DNA of 24,634 nt. It comes from an uncultured Actinomyces sp. (GTDB lineage: Bacteria > Actinomycetota > Actinomycetes > Actinomycetales > Actinomycetaceae). How positions within the stretch are numbered: position 1 is the stretch's first letter; each line of letters opens with the position of its first letter. Both the position numbers and the translations under genes were made by a program. The notes under the pieces are model-generated. The model was not told where the DNA came from, did not search any database, and was given only the letters and a program-made list of their open reading frames with translations. The DNA lies in NCBI GenBank assembly GCA_938040725.1, contig CALHZX010000068.1:1-24634 (forward strand), in the 5' to 3' direction. Positions 22,160 to 24,634 of the stretch are shown here, one piece after another.

Positions 22160-23317
22160 CTACGCGCGTTCGAGGAGGAGGGCGACCTCGGCGTGGGTCG
22201 TGTGCGGGAACATGTCGAAGAGGCGGCCCTCGATGGGGCGCAGTGTGGGCATGGCTGCCAGGTCCGTGGCCAGCGACGTGGGGTTGCACGAGGAGTAGAT
22301 GACGCGGGGCGCGTCGCACTCGTTCAGGTAGGCGGCCAGGTCGGCCCCGATGCCTCGGCGCGGAGGATTGACGACGATCACGTCGGGCACGTCCTCGGGC
22401 GACTGGGCGCGCGCCCACATGGTCGCATCGTCTGCGATAAAGGACGCAGCCGACCGCGACAGGCCCGCGTGGCGTGCGGCGCTGATGGCCGAGGAGATGG
22501 CCCCGGAGGACACCTCGACGCCGGTGACGCTCGGGAATCCGGCGCGCGCGGCAGCGAGGGCGAAGCCGCCGACGCCGCAGTACAGGTCCCACAGGCTCTC
22601 GGGTAGCCGCCCGTCGGCGAAGGGGCGAGATGCCCACACGGAGGCCTGCTCGTACAGGGACGCGGCGACGTGAGCGTTCGTCTGTGCAAAGGAGCGAGGC
22701 CCCAGCTCGAGGCCTTCGACGGCGAGGGGAAGCGTGCGTGCACGCGTCAGGATGATCTCGTCGGGCCCCTCGACGATGGCCTCGTGAGTGGGGTGGATGT
22801 TCGCGGTGACGACGTGCGCGCTCGGCACGAGGTCGCGCAGGAGTGCCAGTGCTGAGCGGATGTCGGAGACTCGCTCGCGCGTGCGCAGGACGAAACGAAT
22901 CATGAGCCGCTCGCCTGCGCCCACGGTGATGAGGATGTTTTTGAGTTCTCCGCGCTTGGTGGGAACGTCGTAGGGGGTGAGGTTCAGGGAGCGGATGAAG
23001 CGCTTGAGGCCGGGCGTTGCGCGGTTGATCGCCGGGTGCTGGATGGGGCAGCCGGGCAGGTCGACGCCGCGGCGGTCGGGTCCCAGGATGCCGAGGGTGG
23101 GGCGGCGGCGGGTTCCTCCGACGACGAGCTTCGCGCTCGTCCGGAAGCCTTCCTCGGGGGATGAGGCCGGGGCCAGCCAGTCGATATCGTCGGCTCCGGG
23201 AACGGGGGAGAGGGTGGTCGCGACGGCCTCGGCCTTATCCGCGAGCTGACGCTCGTAGGGCTGGGGGAGGAGGGTGCAGGACTGGCAGGTTCCGGCGTCA
23301 AAGTGGTCGCAGCGCAT
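22160..23317 (-). CDS. rlmC: 23S rRNA (uracil-C5)-methyltransferase, RlmC type
   Basis: A 385-residue S-adenosylmethionine-dependent RNA methyltransferase of the RlmC/RlmD/TrmA family, which makes 5-methyluridine in 23S rRNA. The iron-sulfur cysteines are visible: C3, C11 and C14 in the N-terminal CDHFDAGTCQSC and C90 in LPGCPIQHP. The catalytic part has SFAQTN (209-214), the cofactor loop DLYCGVGGFAL (244-254), NPPR (317-320), nucleophile C344 in YSSCNPTSLATDL and general base E377 in HAEVALLLER. The N-terminus without a TRAM domain and the short C-x-cluster favour RlmC over RlmD, but the exact target uridine is inferred. It has a leaderless-type promoter directly abutting the terminator of the upstream gene. 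Confidence 0.85.
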   Translation of the reverse strand: MRCDHFDAGTCQSCTLLPQPYERQLADKAEAVATTLSPVPGADDIDWLAPASSPEEGFRTSAKLVVGGTRRRPTLGILGPDRRGVDLPGCPIQHPAINRATPGLKRFIRSLNLTPYDVPTKRGELKNILITVGAGERLMIRFVLRTRERVSDIRSALALLRDLVPSAHVVTANIHPTHEAIVEGPDEIILTRARTLPLAVEGLELGPRSFAQTNAHVAASLYEQASVWASRPFADGRLPESLWDLYCGVGGFALAAARAGFPSVTGVEVSSGAISSAISAARHAGLSRSAASFIADDATMWARAQSPEDVPDVIVVNPPRRGIGADLAAYLNECDAPRVIYSSCNPTSLATDLAAMPTLRPIEGRLFDMFPHTTHAEVALLLERA

Positions 23318-23329
23318 CCCTCAAGTGTA
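23318..23329 (-). promoter_or_regulatory. Leaderless-type promoter of rlmC
   Basis: On the minus strand TACACT (23329-23324) is followed by six bases and ATG 23317. The -35 position would fall inside the adjoining terminator hairpin. Confidence 0.55.
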
Positions 23330-23330
23330 A

Positions 23331-23370
23331 GTGGGGGCGGGGTGCAGCGTCAGCTGCGCCCCGCCCCCAC
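23331..23370 (-). terminator. Strong terminator hairpin after the wall-anchored glycosidase gene
   Basis: An 18-bp stem (23331-23348 with 23353-23370) has one G-U pair and a 4-nt loop. It lies 26 nt after the stop of the glycosidase gene. On the minus strand it is followed directly by ttacact, the rlmC -10 element, rather than a long T run. Confidence 0.75.
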
Positions 23371-23396
23371 CTGTGGTGGTTATGCCCACGCGGTGC

Positions 23397-24634
23397 TTAG
23401 GCCTTGGCCATGCGCGAGCGGCGGATGAACGCCGTGCCTGCTCCCGCGGCGATCAGTGCCGCTGCCGCGAAAAGCATCGCGTTGGTGCCGGTACGGGCCA
23501 GGCCGCCCTTGCCGCCCTGTTCGGGGACGGGGGAGGGTGCTGCGGAGGGCTGGGTGCTCGGAGCGGCGCTCGGCTCCGCAGAGGGAGCGGCGGGCGCGGT
23601 CACCGTCAGCGGCGCGGAGGCCGTGACTACCGGCGAAGCGGACTCGGCAACGACCGTGTGCTCGCCGGCCGGGGTGCTGGCCGGAACCGTCACCTCGGCG
23701 GTGAAGTCGCCGCTGGCGTCCGTGGTGGCCGTGCCGACCTCGACGGGCTCAGAGTGCAGCGTGAGAGTCACGGTCGACTCGGGAGCGAAGCCCGTTCCCT
23801 TCACGGTGACGGTCTTGCCGACCTCGACGGTCGACGGCTCGACGGTGAGCGCGGGGGTCGAGAGCTTCTCGGCCTTGACGGTGACCGACTTGACGGTCGT
23901 GTCCTTGCCGAAGCCCTTCAGCACGTACGCAGGGTTGTCGTACTCGAGGGTGGCGCGAGCGGTCTGGTTCGGGCCGATCGTGAAGGGCCCGACGCCCGCC
24001 TTCAGGTCAGCGACGGTCAGGCCCTTGATGGTCTGGCCCGCGACGCTGACCTTGTACGTCGTGTAGGAGTCCGTGAAGCCTTCGGTGTCGAAGGAGACGG
24101 TCACGCCCGTGGCGACCTTGTCGCCGGAGGTGATGGACGCCGTGAAGCTGGTCTCGCCGGTCTTGGGGGTGGGTGCCTTGAACTTTTCGAGGCTGGAGGC
24201 GGGGATCGTGGTCGGCTCCGAGCCGATCATGGTCAGGCCGGTGGGCACGTAGTTGGGCGTGCCGTTCGTGGTGACCGTAACGACGGGGAGGATCTCGTCG
24301 GGCTGTGCGGGCAGGGTGATGACGAGATCGTTGCCCTCGACCTTGTAGGTCAGAGCCGCGTCCGAGCCGTCAAGCTTCACCGAGGAGATGTCGTTGGCGC
24401 TGGCGCCGCGCAGCGTGATCGCGCCGTCGGCCGGCCACTTCTCGATGCCCAGGTAGATGTGGGAATCATCGACCATGGTCTTACCCCAGGTCTCGATGGG
24501 GAAGTGAGTCGGGCGCGAATTGCCTAGGACGCCGGGGTGTGCGCGGTTCCAGTCGCCGACGCCCTTCAGAACCGAGGCGTCCCACGGGTCGTAGGAGCCG
24601 TCGAACTTCGGGCCGACGTTGAAGAGGAACTGGC
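23397..24634 (-). CDS. Wall-anchored alpha-L-fucosidase-like glycosidase, C-terminal part
   Basis: The gene enters from the right edge, so its start and catalytic domain are outside the window. The first visible residues, QFLFNVGPKFDG and later VLKGVGDWNRAHPGV and PIETWGKTMVDDSHIYLG, match the end of the GH29 fucosidase barrel and its beta-sandwich (NVGP, DG, W in the gating region). Ig-like modules follow (TVEPSTVEVGKTVTVKGTGF; TTDASGDFTAEVTVP; PASTPAGEHTVVAES), then a Pro/Ser/Ala-rich wall-spanning stretch and a sortase signal: LARTG, a hydrophobic helix and RRSRMAKA at the C-terminus. It should act on fucosylated glycans such as host mucins at the cell surface. The fucosidase call rests on a short visible segment. 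Confidence 0.7.
   Translation of the reverse strand, partial: QFLFNVGPKFDGSYDPWDASVLKGVGDWNRAHPGVLGNSRPTHFPIETWGKTMVDDSHIYLGIEKWPADGAITLRGASANDISSVKLDGSDAALTYKVEGNDLVITLPAQPDEILPVVTVTTNGTPNYVPTGLTMIGSEPTTIPASSLEKFKAPTPKTGETSFTASITSGDKVATGVTVSFDTEGFTDSYTTYKVSVAGQTIKGLTVADLKAGVGPFTIGPNQTARATLEYDNPAYVLKGFGKDTTVKSVTVKAEKLSTPALTVEPSTVEVGKTVTVKGTGFAPESTVTLTLHSEPVEVGTATTDASGDFTAEVTVPASTPAGEHTVVAESASPVVTASAPLTVTAPAAPSAEPSAAPSTQPSAAPSPVPEQGGKGGLARTGTNAMLFAAAALIAAGAGTAFIRRSRMAKA

Noticed and set aside
1..24634. tRNA or rRNA genes
   Set aside because: I saw no cloverleaf with a GGTTCGAATCC-like arm and no rRNA-like segment, though a covariance search was not possible.

Overview
The window looks like chromosomal DNA of a high-GC actinobacterium. 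Supporting signs are the strongly GC-biased third codon positions, many GTG starts, DUF2510 and DUF4235 proteins, an actinobacterial sterol-carrier-like protein, an LPXTG-type wall anchor and apparently leaderless promoters. The gene mix suits an oral or mucosal Actinomyces/Schaalia-type organism; that placement is inference from protein families, not from a marker gene.

Layout. Positions 1-406 hold the end of an IS3-family insertion sequence with a frame-broken orfA, followed by a gene-free stretch with a long inverted repeat (436-512). Positions 787-7076 carry a phosphatidylcholine synthase-like enzyme, an unrecognised membrane protein, a sterol-carrier-fold protein, a DUF4235 membrane protein, a thiamine-binding-protein-like lipoprotein, a GalT-like DUF4921 protein and an aldo/keto reductase. 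Positions 7221-8044 hold a gene whose frame is broken at a G run. Positions 8437-12934 form a tight operon: PadR regulator, ABC ATPase, large FtsX-type permease and an S4 RNA-binding protein. Positions 13092-15068 hold three minus-strand genes of a DUF2510-linked envelope cluster, one with an in-frame amber codon. Positions 15179-20160 carry an AspT/YidE-type transporter with RCK domains, a Nudix hydrolase, Ohr, an M18 aminopeptidase and a second aldo/keto reductase.

Positions 20161-21636 are about 1.5 kb without a convincing gene but full of repeats. The most striking is an array of about ten roughly 21-bp elements in both orientations, spaced 41-42 bp within each same-orientation run (20841-21345). 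Next come a GNAT acetyltransferase, an RlmC-type rRNA methyltransferase and, running off the right edge, the C-terminal part of a wall-anchored fucosidase-like glycosidase.

Two patterns cut across the window. First, seven genes have a TANNNT hexamer ending 6 nt (once 7 nt) before the ATG, the geometry of leaderless transcription. Second, three genes are frame-disrupted (IS3 orfA, the gene at 7221-8044, the DUF2510 gene at 13092-13640). The repeat region at 20161-21345 is the best candidate for something undescribed.
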